64,000 nt of DNA from assembly GCA_965226155.1 (NCBI GenBank), contig OZ245331.1:806001-870000 (forward strand), read 5' to 3'. This document shows, one piece after another, positions 8,022 through 17,380 of this stretch. The notes under the pieces are model-generated. The model was not told the DNA's origin. It searched no databases and saw only the letters and a program-made list of their open reading frames with translations. Origin of the DNA: G965226155 sp965226155. Its GTDB lineage: Bacteria; Pseudomonadota; Gammaproteobacteria; Eutrophobiales; Eutrophobiaceae. Made by a program: the position numbers and the translations under genes. Within the stretch, counting starts at the first letter, position 1. Every line of letters begins with the position of its first letter.

Positions 8022-9995
8022 TCACCTTGGTTGCGTTAGAACGTCTATCAAATATGGTCGGCCTTGTTTCACGGTATCCACACCGCGTTTAAATGCGGCT
8101 GCCAACAGCGATGGATCGGAGATCGGGCCTTCACTCTCGATACCATAAGCTTCTGCCATCTTTGCGTAATTAATATGCGGATCCCTTATTGTGGTCCCAA
8201 TGTGACTACGGTCCGTTCCCCGACCACGAACCCCACACATGTATGCGATGAACATTAATTCCTGATTCCAGGCACGATTGTTGTGCATGATCGTCAGCAA
8301 GGGCAAACGATGATGTGCCGCTGTCCAAAGCGAGCCGGGCGTAAAGTTAAGGTCCCCATCACACTGAATATTAACCACGAATCGACCACGTTCCCTGGCT
8401 GCTAATGCCGCGCCCGTGCAACACCCTATACCAAAACCAATTCCCGCTGCCGGACCGTGCCAACCTAGGTAACTATAAGGCTTGTTATGATCCCAAAGGT
8501 CTGCGTGATGACTACCCGAAAAAATTGTCGGTGACGCCAGACACCAATCTTCATCCTTAATTAATGGCCATAACTCGGAGTATACCCGTGCTGTACTGAC
8601 AGGACTGCCATCCCAACCAGACCGCTTTCCTTCTAGCGCTTTCCTCAGCGCTTGCATAAACGCTTCTTGGTTTGCCTCACCATGTTTCGATTTGCGCACC
8701 TGAATCGTACGACGTTTGTTGCTAGACTTGGTCAACAAACGACGCGCTTCTGTAATGATTCCTGGTAGGCTGGCTTCAGCGTCCGCAATCATATCATTGC
8801 TCTGACCTGGGCCCCCCGTAACAGCGGCAACACTTGCCGGCGCACCAGCCGGTCCTTGCATGGCTTCACCTCGGCTCGGAGCATTTACCCTGACCCCACC
8901 AAGCCCAATATTACATAGATCGCGGCCCTCAACCGTTCTGCGGTGAGGACCAATTATTGATCCTTGTACCCCTGCAGTCTCTAAACCAAGTATGTAATCA
9001 TAATTAGTATCTGCACCCGGACCGCATTGTGGATGTCGCTGTGGGAAACTCATGGGACCCTTGGTAGCACTCGTTTCGACTGATGCCCCAACTAATTCTG
9101 CTAGTTCTACCACATACTTGACACCTTCAGGTGTAAGCAAATGACCAACATTAATGCGAGGGTTATCCGCGTCGACCAACCCTTTTGCGATCTGCTTTGC
9201 TTGGCTGTTGCTGATGGTTGGCATTTTCGGAGGAACATAGGTTGGCACCTGCAAATCGCCTGCCTCTTCTTTCTGCAGTTCTGTATCTATTACCACCAGT
9301 GTCGGACCACAAGGAGGAGTGATGGCTTGGTTGTATGCCTCCTGTATTGCGGTCAATGATTCGGCCAGTGTCTTTGGTTGTGCGTCCCATTTGGTATACG
9401 CGCGAGCTATCGCTCCCAAGTCATTGGCAGTATGCCCTTGAAGAAAAAATGTCTCATCGCGACCAACAAGTAATACCACGGGATTTTGCTTTTGGTAAGC
9501 TGTATAGATGGCCATCGCTGCATGCGTTATCCCCACCGTCCCGTGCAATATTGCCGCCATGGGTTTCCCTGTCGACCTAACATACCCATTCGCCATATCC
9601 ACTGATGACTCTTCATGCATGGCTGTTATGAACTCCGGCATGGTATTCGGCTTATCACCATAATTGATAATAGATTCTTGAAGACCTTCAAAGCTGGAAC
9701 CCGGGTTACCTGCTACATATTCTATGCCCAAATCCTTTAGCACCTGCACCATGAGGTCAGAACCAGGCCGTTGTGCATCTCGTGCAGGCACCGGCGGTCT
9801 TGCTGTTCCTACATCCCGTTGGATTTGTTCCGGCGTCAATTGCGCAATTTGATTCTCTACCGCACCGCTCGACTGAGCATCCTGTGCGGCTACATTTGTG
9901 CCCTTCGTCAATAAGGTGGCACCTGCTGCCGCACCCGTGCCTAAAAATGCACGTCGGCTCATGCCATTGTCAGTGCCTTTCGATATTTTCTTCAT
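8022..9995 (-). CDS. Tat-exported thiamine-diphosphate enzyme (benzoylformate decarboxylase / acetolactate synthase fold)
   Basis: 657 residues. The N-terminus MSRRAFLGTGAAAGATLL is a clear twin-arginine signal, so the enzyme should be exported folded with its cofactor. The Pyr domain has MHEESSVDMANGYVR, with the Glu that activates ThDP. The PP domain has CDGDLNFTPGSLW followed by MHNNRAWNQE, the metal/diphosphate motif ending in NN. Relatives decarboxylate 2-oxo acids or join them. Cytoplasmic family members are about 530-600 residues; the excess is the signal plus a low-complexity linker near residues 35-75. GGGAG lies just before the start. Its immediate downstream partner is a cytochrome c, hinting at an oxidative rather than a simple decarboxylase reaction. 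Substrate unknown. Confidence 0.85.
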   Translation of the reverse strand: MKKISKGTDNGMSRRAFLGTGAAAGATLLTKGTNVAAQDAQSSGAVENQIAQLTPEQIQRDVGTARPPVPARDAQRPGSDLMVQVLKDLGIEYVAGNPGSSFEGLQESIINYGDKPNTMPEFITAMHEESSVDMANGYVRSTGKPMAAILHGTVGITHAAMAIYTAYQKQNPVVLLVGRDETFFLQGHTANDLGAIARAYTKWDAQPKTLAESLTAIQEAYNQAITPPCGPTLVVIDTELQKEEAGDLQVPTYVPPKMPTISNSQAKQIAKGLVDADNPRINVGHLLTPEGVKYVVELAELVGASVETSATKGPMSFPQRHPQCGPGADTNYDYILGLETAGVQGSIIGPHRRTVEGRDLCNIGLGGVRVNAPSRGEAMQGPAGAPASVAAVTGGPGQSNDMIADAEASLPGIITEARRLLTKSSNKRRTIQVRKSKHGEANQEAFMQALRKALEGKRSGWDGSPVSTARVYSELWPLIKDEDWCLASPTIFSGSHHADLWDHNKPYSYLGWHGPAAGIGFGIGCCTGAALAARERGRFVVNIQCDGDLNFTPGSLWTAAHHRLPLLTIMHNNRAWNQELMFIAYMCGVRGRGTDRSHIGTTIRDPHINYAKMAEAYGIESEGPISDPSLLAAAFKRGVDTVKQGRPYLIDVLTQPR

Positions 9996-10091
9996 GACAT
10001 TGCTCCCTTAAAACAGCTTTTTAGTATTATTTTATGGAAGAGAATACGCACGGTCTGTGCTCTCTTTTCAACTTGATAACTAATTACGTCG

Positions 10092-10667
10092 TTAATTGAC
10101 CGCCGAATCCAAGGTCACAGGCTCCTCAACCGGCTTACCATCTTTGATCTTCATCGCTTTACGCGCTTCTTCTGGATCAGATGATGCCAACTGCTTCAAT
10201 GCATTCCTGCAATAGATGGTGATCTCAATGTTAGAACCATGACCAACGTTCTGGTGGGCCACACCGCGCGGTATCACCGACATCTCACCTTCATTAATCC
10301 TGATATCCCCCGTCTCACACTTGATGGTCCTGTCACCTTTGTATTGAAATACCCATTCATCCGCACCCATGTTGCGGTGCCAACCGCCTTGCTCCTCATC
10401 ACAATTCGTGATCTCGATGATGATGTCTTCATTCCCGTATACCGCTAATGGAAAGTAACCGTTCTCCATATCCACACCAGTCACCACGCCATCTTGAAAT
10501 ATATCATTGATCGAAATCTTCTCCATCTTCCGACCACCCGAAATCGCACCTTGCTGTAACAGCTCTTCATCACGCTCAACCACAAAACGAGACTCCAATC
10601 GATTGTCATTCCAATCTAATAGCGACGTGCCCCAATACGTGATGAATTCTTTGATCTTCTTACCCAT
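10092..10667 (-). CDS. Cupin-fold protein resembling 3-hydroxyanthranilate/homogentisate dioxygenases
   Basis: 191 residues, no signal peptide. Cupin motif 1 reads GWHRNMGADEWVFQYKG, fitting H-x-N-x4-E-x6-G. Motif 2 contains GEMSVIPRGVAHQN, with the second His. His, Glu and His could bind a metal such as iron. The general layout (ring-cleaving dioxygenase-like cupin, HRN as in homogentisate dioxygenase) suggests an extradiol-type oxygenase or a cupin relative, but the substrate is not evident. GGAG lies upstream of the start. The gene precedes the ThDP-enzyme/cytochrome pair on the same strand, separated by about 95 bp. Confidence 0.7.
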   Translation of the reverse strand: MGKKIKEFITYWGTSLLDWNDNRLESRFVVERDEELLQQGAISGGRKMEKISINDIFQDGVVTGVDMENGYFPLAVYGNEDIIIEITNCDEEQGGWHRNMGADEWVFQYKGDRTIKCETGDIRINEGEMSVIPRGVAHQNVGHGSNIEITIYCRNALKQLASSDPEEARKAMKIKDGKPVEEPVTLDSAVN

Positions 10668-10883
10668 TATTTAATGCTCCTATACCTATGTCATAGATAG
10701 TTAATGTCGTTGTTGATATCCTCGCCGAAATAAGTCTTTTCAACAAGCAAAAACAGTGTGGTTTACCTCTAAATTACACGTCTTTTTAGTATATTACCCA
10801 ATTTCCCACAATACAACATAATGAAACTACAGATCTGTTTTTAGATTGGTATAATGATGCATAACAAATTATTGGAGATTGAG

Positions 10884-11708
10884 ATGGATAGACGTCAATT
10901 CGTTACCAAAGCCGCAAGTATGGCAGCAATCACTACCACGATGGGCTTATCACAAAGAGCAGATGCCTTAGAATATGCCATGATCAATGAATTGGGTGAT
11001 CGATTTATTTCTGAACCAAACCTGTTGTGTCATGCGGGAGAGCCGCGCAATACTGCAGCCGCTTCTGCATTAAAACAAGGCCGGATTGATGGCCCAAAAA
11101 AAGAGGGCCTGTCTTTAAGGGGAGATGACCCTCGATTACCTAAAATGCCAAAGCAACCTACGCTAATCGATTTTTTTCACTATCGCTTCGGAAAACGATC
11201 CCAACACTTATTACAAAGTGCCAACTTAGCCCTTAAAAATGGATTAGATGAGACAGTGATTATTGCTTGTCTCTTGCATGATATTTCAAATAACGCCCTA
11301 ATTAAGTCAGACCATGGATACTGGGGAGCGCAATTGGTAGCACCTTACGTAACAGAAGAAGTGAGTTGGGCCATCAAACACCATCAGGCATTACGTTTTT
11401 TTGCAGATGAATCGGTAGGTTACGAGTATCCGAAAAGCTATCTGATCATGATGGGAACCGACTACAAACCAGAACCCTACCTCCAGGCAGACTATGAATA
11501 TGCCCGCAAGCATAAATGGTATATGATTTCACGCCAGATCACATTGAACGATCTCTATTCTTTCAATACCAACGTCCATGTAAAGGTAGAGGAATTCACT
11601 GACATCATTGGCCGTAATTTCAAACAGCCTCAGGAAGGACTAGGATTTGATGGTAGCCCTACTGCGCACATGTGGCGCACAATGATTTGGCCAAATAATG
11701 GTCTTTAA
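10884..11708 (+). CDS. Tat-exported HD-domain protein, copy 1
   Basis: The start is placed at the ATG at 10884 because it gives MDRRQFVTKAASMAA, a twin-arginine signal identical in layout to the next gene, with GGAG 8 bp upstream. An earlier ATG (10854) lacks this. After export the protein would be about 245 residues. HD-domain metal ligands are visible in order: SQHLL, CLLHDIS, DHGYWGAQL, AIKHHQAL and a later Asp (TLNDLY). This H...HD...H...H...D pattern is shared with PhnZ and inositol oxygenase-type diiron oxygenases as well as HD hydrolases. Function is not known. A 56-bp gap separates it from its tandem paralogue. Confidence 0.75.
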   Translation: MDRRQFVTKAASMAAITTTMGLSQRADALEYAMINELGDRFISEPNLLCHAGEPRNTAAASALKQGRIDGPKKEGLSLRGDDPRLPKMPKQPTLIDFFHYRFGKRSQHLLQSANLALKNGLDETVIIACLLHDISNNALIKSDHGYWGAQLVAPYVTEEVSWAIKHHQALRFFADESVGYEYPKSYLIMMGTDYKPEPYLQADYEYARKHKWYMISRQITLNDLYSFNTNVHVKVEEFTDIIGRNFKQPQEGLGFDGSPTAHMWRTMIWPNNGL

Positions 11709-11764
11709 AGTAGCATCAACATATAACTTAATATAAATCCTTTTAATGTGATTCGGAGATCGGT

Positions 11765-12592
11765 ATGGATAGACGTCAATTTATAACTAAAACAACAAGC
11801 ATGGCAGGCATTACTGCCTCGATGACCCTGTCACAAAAAGCGGATGCCTTAGAAGACGCCATGATTAATGAACTGGGCAATAGAACAGTCATTCGGCCTC
11901 ATTTGTTATGCCATGCAGGGCAGCCGCCCGCAGCTAATGAGCTTTCTGAGAAGATCAATGAAGCATACATTAATGGTGCATCAAAAGAAGGTGTGGGGCT
12001 AATGGGAGACGACCCACGATTACCTAAAATGCCAAAAATTCCTACACTAATCGATTTCTTTAATTATCGCTTTGGAACAAGAGCCCAACACGTACTGCAA
12101 AGTGCTAACCTTGCCCGCAAAAATAGATTAGATGAAACCGTGATTACAGCCTGCCTCTTACACGATCTTTCTAATGCTGCCCTGATTAAGGCGGACCATG
12201 GATACTGGGGTGCACAACTGGTGGCGCCTTACGTAACAGAAGAAGTGAGTTGGGCCATCAAGCACCATCAAGCACTACGATTTTATTCGGATGAATCAGT
12301 GGGCTATGATTACCCGGAAGGTTACAGGATTATGTTCGGAACCGAATATCAACCAGAACCCTACATACAAAGAGCCTATAAATACGCTCGCAATCACAAA
12401 TGGTATATGACTTCACGTCATATAACAGTGAATGATCTCTATGCCTTCGACGACAGTGTTACTGTTCAGGTGGAGGATTTTACTGACATCATTGGCCGTA
12501 ATTTCCGCCAACCTAAGGAAGGACTGGGGCTTGATGATAGCCCAAGCTCACACATGTGGCGCACAATGATTTGGCCTAACAATACACTTTAA
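11765..12592 (+). CDS. Tat-exported HD-domain protein, copy 2
   Basis: 275 residues and clearly a tandem duplicate of the preceding gene: shared MDRRQF start, the LPKMPK...PTLIDFF block, CLLHDLSNAALIKADHGYWG, VAPYVTEEVSWAIKHHQAL and the C-terminus SHMWRTMIWPNN. The twin-arginine signal (DRRQFITKTTSMAG) predicts a periplasmic location. All candidate metal ligands of the HD domain are retained, so both copies could be active. GGAG precedes the start by 6 bp. No partner gene in the window reveals the substrate. The next gene, a PQQ dehydrogenase, is convergent and ends 20 bp away. Confidence 0.75.
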   Translation: MDRRQFITKTTSMAGITASMTLSQKADALEDAMINELGNRTVIRPHLLCHAGQPPAANELSEKINEAYINGASKEGVGLMGDDPRLPKMPKIPTLIDFFNYRFGTRAQHVLQSANLARKNRLDETVITACLLHDLSNAALIKADHGYWGAQLVAPYVTEEVSWAIKHHQALRFYSDESVGYDYPEGYRIMFGTEYQPEPYIQRAYKYARNHKWYMTSRHITVNDLYAFDDSVTVQVEDFTDIIGRNFRQPKEGLGLDDSPSSHMWRTMIWPNNTL

Positions 12593-12612
12593 TTACATTC
12601 GAAAAAAGTCGC

Positions 12613-14961
12613 TCAGGGAGCAACTTCCGGAATACTTAAAGCTACAAGCTCTGCCGGATGACCTTTCCCACTAATCGGAACAACAATGTACTGTCTGCCG
12701 TTAATAGCATAGGTCATCGGTAACCCTGTTTGGTTTGACGGTAACTCTATCTCCGCAACTACTTCACCCGTTAATTTATCAAGAGCCCATAATATATTAT
12801 TCCCACCCCGGCCTGATCGTCCTATTCCTCCACCTTCGCCAGCAAATAACAAGGTACTCGTCACCAACAGGCCACTCTTGGAAGCGCGACCAGTCCGAGG
12901 CAATTTAATGCCTTTAAGCTTTTCGTGGTTCCGCACTTCTTCAGGCGTATCAGAATTTGCTTTCATCCAAAGAACTTCACCGCTATTCATATCAAAAGCA
13001 GTAATTCGACCCCAGGGTGGCTTAAATAACGGGAGTCCGAATGGACCACCAATCATGACATTTTTATTAGTCCTTACGTAGTCCATATCAGATTTAGTCG
13101 GTTCAGCAGACATACCAACCACCATTGGGTTAGTCATAGATGGAACAAAAAGGATTCTATGTTCAGGATCGTAAGCAGTACCATGCCAATTAGAACCGCC
13201 ACCAAAACCCGGTACGACAAGTGTACCTTGATTACCACCATCCTCTATTAAAGATGGCGGCGTGTACAATGGACCTATTGTGACATTCCTAATGATTCGA
13301 AATGCCTCAGCATAAATTTCAGGCGTAAAATCGATCAGATCCTCTTCACTAACACCTTGACGATCAAAGGGCACAGGCCAGGTTGGGAAAGGTTGAGTCG
13401 GTGAAGTTTTTTCACCAGGGATGGTAGAAGCTGGAACTGGTCGCTCTTCTATTGGCCAAATAGGTTTGCCAGTAACCCGGTTGAAAGAATATAGAAAACC
13501 TTGTTTAGTTGCCTGAATAATTGCGGGGATGGATTCACCATCGACTTTTAAGTCCATCAACACCGGTGCTGCTGCTGGATCGTAATCCCAAATACCATGA
13601 TGAACCATTTGGAAATGCCAGAGCCGTTCGCCAGTCTTGGCATCAAGACAAACCAGACTTTGTGAAAACAGATTATCACCAGGCCGATGTCCACCATAAA
13701 AATCGCCTGTTGCTTCTTCAACAGGGATGTATACTAACCCTCGCTCTATATCTGCTGATAAAGATGCCCATGATCCCGCATTACCAGTATAGCTCCAGCT
13801 ATTATTCTCCCAAGTTTCAATGCCAAATTCTCCTGGCTGCGGCACAGTACGAAAACTCCATCGTTGCTCCCCTGTACGAACGTCAAAACCTCTAATATTA
13901 CCTGCTGGATTTTTACGACTAACGGGTGTACCACCGGGCAGGAAAGCAGCACCTATAACCACAACATCATCGATTACAATGGGCGGCGATGTAAGGCCGA
14001 TACTCATACCGAAAATATCGAATCGAGGATCAAAACGGGATCGCAAGTCAACTACGCCATCCTGACCAAACCCATCAATTACATCACCAGTGATTGGATC
14101 TAATGCAACTAACTGATAACCCGGCGTAACAAATAACAAACGGGTTTCATCTTCGTATTGCCAAACAGCTAGACCTCGACCTGAATTGATGCGAGCTGAG
14201 ATAGCTAGACGCTCTTTGGGATCCATTCTGTACATCCATAATGTTTCACCCGATATCGCATCAATTGCCACCACTGAACGAGTTTTGCCAGCCGTGGTAT
14301 ATAACACCCCATCTACCATAAGCGGTGTTGCCTCGTAGTTAAATTCAGGACTGGAACCATAGTTAGTGCCATACCAGCGCCATTCAACTTGTAAATCACC
14401 AACATTATCTTTATTAATTAAGGTGAGTGGTGAATATCGAGTACCAGCAGCATCGCCGTGATAACTCAACCATTCTGCGTCTATCGACCTTGAAGTTGGC
14501 AGGTTTTCTATTCCAGGTTCTATTGCTGCAAGTGTATCAGGACGCTCCAGCAAGATATTGGCAAGGCCTTCTTGCTCTATAGACAATGATTCCCTGCCAA
14601 CCGGTAAGCCATTTTGGCGCAGTATGAATGCTAGTATCTCTGTGTACTGTCGTGATGTCAGTCCGTTTGGGTTACTGACCGGCATGGTGTTTTTCGTCAC
14701 CTCAAACAAATCTGCAAGTGGTTGTCCAGCCCAGTGTGTCCAAAATGCCTCGCCTATCAGCGCGGAACCCGCTTCGCTTCCACGTAGTGTACCCCCATGA
14801 CAGAATGCACACTCTCTCGCATAAAGCTCTGCCCCAGACCTCGCTTGATCGCTAGAGTACACACCCTCACTATTTGAAATTTGTGTTGTAGAACAACTCA
14901 CTGCTAACAATAATAGTGATGTAATTATTGCAACAGAAAAAACCGTTCGATGTTTATGCAT
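12613..14961 (-). CDS. PQQ-dependent dehydrogenase with N-terminal cytochrome c domain (lipoprotein)
   Basis: 782 residues. A lipoprotein signal (LLLLAVSC, cysteine near residue 23) anchors the protein. Residues about 40-120 form a cytochrome c domain with heme motif CAFCH and a Met in NTMPVSN. From about residue 160 an eight-bladed quinoprotein propeller follows: WLSYHGDAAGTRYSPLTLIN, repeated AIDAISGETLWMY-type blades, ATKQGFLYSFNRVTGKPIW and a final blade LWALDKLTGEVV. It should oxidise an alcohol or sugar in the periplasm and pass electrons through its own heme. The heme domain is N-terminal rather than C-terminal as in type II quinohaemoprotein alcohol dehydrogenases. The gene follows a small cytochrome gene by 15 bp, so an operon is likely. 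Confidence 0.88.
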   Translation of the reverse strand: MHKHRTVFSVAIITSLLLLAVSCSTTQISNSEGVYSSDQARSGAELYARECAFCHGGTLRGSEAGSALIGEAFWTHWAGQPLADLFEVTKNTMPVSNPNGLTSRQYTEILAFILRQNGLPVGRESLSIEQEGLANILLERPDTLAAIEPGIENLPTSRSIDAEWLSYHGDAAGTRYSPLTLINKDNVGDLQVEWRWYGTNYGSSPEFNYEATPLMVDGVLYTTAGKTRSVVAIDAISGETLWMYRMDPKERLAISARINSGRGLAVWQYEDETRLLFVTPGYQLVALDPITGDVIDGFGQDGVVDLRSRFDPRFDIFGMSIGLTSPPIVIDDVVVIGAAFLPGGTPVSRKNPAGNIRGFDVRTGEQRWSFRTVPQPGEFGIETWENNSWSYTGNAGSWASLSADIERGLVYIPVEEATGDFYGGHRPGDNLFSQSLVCLDAKTGERLWHFQMVHHGIWDYDPAAAPVLMDLKVDGESIPAIIQATKQGFLYSFNRVTGKPIWPIEERPVPASTIPGEKTSPTQPFPTWPVPFDRQGVSEEDLIDFTPEIYAEAFRIIRNVTIGPLYTPPSLIEDGGNQGTLVVPGFGGGSNWHGTAYDPEHRILFVPSMTNPMVVGMSAEPTKSDMDYVRTNKNVMIGGPFGLPLFKPPWGRITAFDMNSGEVLWMKANSDTPEEVRNHEKLKGIKLPRTGRASKSGLLVTSTLLFAGEGGGIGRSGRGGNNILWALDKLTGEVVAEIELPSNQTGLPMTYAINGRQYIVVPISGKGHPAELVALSIPEVAP

Positions 14962-14976
14962 TATGATTCCTATGTC

Positions 14977-15309
14977 TTACGAGTCTAGATTCAAGATCCA
15001 ATCAGCAATTATTCGTGCTTCTTCCATGCTGACATGTTCATTCGGCACCATCGGCACCACGCCCCAGTTGCCTGCACCACCCACGATGATTTTATTCGCC
15101 AAGATTTCCACCATAATGTCATTACGTGCCCTGTGCAATGTGGCAATAGATTGATACGAAGGCCCGATCAAGGTCTCAGTCAGATTATGACAGCCATAGC
15201 AATACCGCTCTTGTACTAGTGCCGCACCATCCAGTTTAGGCGAGGCTGCTTGCACAACCGTATTCATGCAGACAGTGGTAAAGAATAGCAATAATGTGGT
15301 TTTGATCAT
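14977..15309 (-). CDS. Small periplasmic cytochrome c (c551 type)
   Basis: 110 residues: signal peptide to about residue 21 (VVQAA), then a short class-I cytochrome with heme motif CYGCH and axial Met in VVPMVPNEHVS. Length and the C-terminal EEARIIADWILNL helix fit cytochrome c551/c8. It lies between a PQQ dehydrogenase and a heme-containing propeller gene with gaps of 7 and 15 bp, so it is a probable diffusible electron carrier of that extracytoplasmic operon. Confidence 0.85.
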   Translation of the reverse strand: MIKTTLLLFFTTVCMNTVVQAASPKLDGAALVQERYCYGCHNLTETLIGPSYQSIATLHRARNDIMVEILANKIIVGGAGNWGVVPMVPNEHVSMEEARIIADWILNLDS

Positions 15310-15316
15310 CGCCTCA

Positions 15317-17137
15317 TTACTCCTTATTTATTGAGACTTGGGATTGTTGCTTAAGCGCTTGATAATTATCACCCGGATCTACGATCAGCGCCATCCGTGG
15401 GCCCTTAACCGCTTCAGCAATATTGCCATAGCTTGATACTAAGGCACCGGTGTCCTGATCAACCGATATCATTCTGAGAAAGGCACCTTCTCTGGGCAGA
15501 GGAATGATACCGAATGACTTATCTTTCGGATCAAATCGATAAATGGCATCAGCGTTAGAGGTAGCCACCCATACCACCTGGCGCACATTGTCCCAGGTCG
15601 TCGCGAAAGGATGACTGGCAATGTCAGGAAGATCATAAATCCCAATCAGTTGTCTCGTTTTCGTATCGTACTCAACCAGTTGGCCAGATCCAGAGAGAGG
15701 GACGTAAAGAATATCTTGATCGCTGATTGTAGGTCGCCGTGCACCAGAATCGTATATTGGTAATTTCACCGGCGTATCAAACTCTATCGTTTCAACATTA
15801 ATGGCACCGAACACGCCAATACCATTTAGGGTATACCAGACATATTTTTGATCGGATGTCATCACCAGACCGGCGGCGCGCCCATTAATTTCTGAGCGGC
15901 CAGGGACGTCGGGCACGTTAATCGTATCTAATTCCCCTGTCGTCAGATCGAAATGACCAAGGGCTGTGTTCTGGACATCACAAAACCAAATCCGTCCGCG
16001 TTTGTCTGTCATCAGTTCATGATTCGATCCAAACGCTAAATCATAAATGTTCGATCGGCCACGAGGATCAATTCGTACTACCCAATCTTTCCACTCTTTG
16101 GTATTTGGATCCAGACGAGCGATAATGCCATTAAATTGAGATTGGGGTGTGATCCAAATGCCATCATCTTCATCACGAAATATCGACTTTGGTCCCACGT
16201 AAACATCTGAAGGAAAGGCATGGACGATTTGCTCACCCGTCTCGACATCCACTTCGATCATGCTATTCGAGTAAACATCTGCAACCCAGAGTTTCTTTGG
16301 ATTTCCAGCGAGCAAAGCTTCCCTAACATTGTTGGGCTTATCGATTGTATATTCACGTATCAAGGTATCCTCTGTCACTGCTAAGGGTGCACCGTATTGG
16401 TAACCCTTCATAACATCGTATCGACCTTTCATGTGTTTAGTCAAAAGCTTAGTATTGACTGAGGATTGACCCGTCGTATAGATACGGTTCACATTTTCAG
16501 GATGCTTATATATTTCACTGCCTATCTTTCGGTTGTCTACCTGCAGGAGACGCATATATTTGGCAATAGCCGCCCAACTTTGTTCTTTAACTGCTTGTGG
16601 AGCCCCAATTGCCACATCATCGATGGCTCTGGCATATGCTCTAACCTCTGGCGACGGAAACTGATGGCAATTGACACAGTTAATAAGCAATTGTGCTCGC
16701 TCATCTGATTCTTCAATGGTGTGTAACCAAGCTGATGCAGGGACAGTGGATGCCTGATTCGCCTGCTTCTCCATAATAATGGTGGCATCAACCGCGCGGT
16801 CCCGCCAACGTTTACTGACTTCATGAGATTTATTCACCTGCGCATAGCCCAATGCCGAAGTAGATAGTTTTAATTCCTCTACACTGGCATCGACAAACGG
16901 TTGGGGGAAACGAAATTCACCCGTGTCATCGGTAAAAACAGAGATCGCCGCGATGCCGGGTTTAGCCGCTAGGCGTGTTACCGTCACCATCGCTTGTGCT
17001 AGAGGACGACCATTGAGATCAAACACTTGACCAGTATACGTAACATCCGCCTGTACGGGAGAGAAAAAACTAGCACTCAGTATTACTGTAATAATGATTT
17101 GACGGAAAATATTAACAGGCAACAAAACCCATTTCAT
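15317..17137 (-). CDS. Secreted heme-containing beta-propeller protein (carboxypeptidase-regulatory-like domain + Vgb/NHL-type propeller)
   Basis: About 606 residues from the ATG at 17137, chosen because it gives a proper signal peptide (MKWVLLPVNIFRQ to SPVQA) with GGAG 9 bp upstream. An upstream start at 17224 would add a non-conserved leader. After the signal comes a carboxypeptidase-regulatory-like beta domain (GQVFDLNGRPLAQAMVTVTR). Next is a heme-binding motif CVNCH (LLINCVNCHQFPSPEVRAYA), then a virginiamycin-B-lyase-like propeller with repeated W-V-A-D/DIYSNS-type blades (KLWVADVYSNSMIEVDVETG). It opens the operon with cytochrome c and PQQ dehydrogenase. I infer a periplasmic redox or sensing accessory; catalytic activity is unproven. 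Confidence 0.75.
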   Translation of the reverse strand: MKWVLLPVNIFRQIIITVILSASFFSPVQADVTYTGQVFDLNGRPLAQAMVTVTRLAAKPGIAAISVFTDDTGEFRFPQPFVDASVEELKLSTSALGYAQVNKSHEVSKRWRDRAVDATIIMEKQANQASTVPASAWLHTIEESDERAQLLINCVNCHQFPSPEVRAYARAIDDVAIGAPQAVKEQSWAAIAKYMRLLQVDNRKIGSEIYKHPENVNRIYTTGQSSVNTKLLTKHMKGRYDVMKGYQYGAPLAVTEDTLIREYTIDKPNNVREALLAGNPKKLWVADVYSNSMIEVDVETGEQIVHAFPSDVYVGPKSIFRDEDDGIWITPQSQFNGIIARLDPNTKEWKDWVVRIDPRGRSNIYDLAFGSNHELMTDKRGRIWFCDVQNTALGHFDLTTGELDTINVPDVPGRSEINGRAAGLVMTSDQKYVWYTLNGIGVFGAINVETIEFDTPVKLPIYDSGARRPTISDQDILYVPLSGSGQLVEYDTKTRQLIGIYDLPDIASHPFATTWDNVRQVVWVATSNADAIYRFDPKDKSFGIIPLPREGAFLRMISVDQDTGALVSSYGNIAEAVKGPRMALIVDPGDNYQALKQQSQVSINKE

Positions 17138-17365
17138 ATGCACAATCTCCAGCGATTTTTTCTTTACAAGTATATTACTAGAACCTAATAGCAACAACTC
17201 ATTAAATGATCGTGGTGTCACCAACCCGATGCCATATCGTGATTACTAACAATGTTGTTAGGTTAGGCTCATGATGACATATGTATTGTCCCCGAATAGT
17301 AAATTATAACTAAATAAAGATAATGAATTCGCAAAAAACTTAGATATATTTTTTTAGCCTATTTA

Positions 17366-17374
17366 TGCTAGAAT
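17366..17374 (+). promoter_or_regulatory. Extended -10 promoter element, likely leaderless transcript
   Basis: TGCTAGAAT fits an extended -10 (TGn plus a TATAAT-like hexamer TAGAAT at 17369-17374). Only 6 bp separate it from the ATG at 17381, so transcription would start at or next to the start codon. No Shine-Dalgarno sequence is present. The paralogous gene at 18494 has the same arrangement. Confidence 0.55.
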
Positions 17375-17380
17375 TTACTC

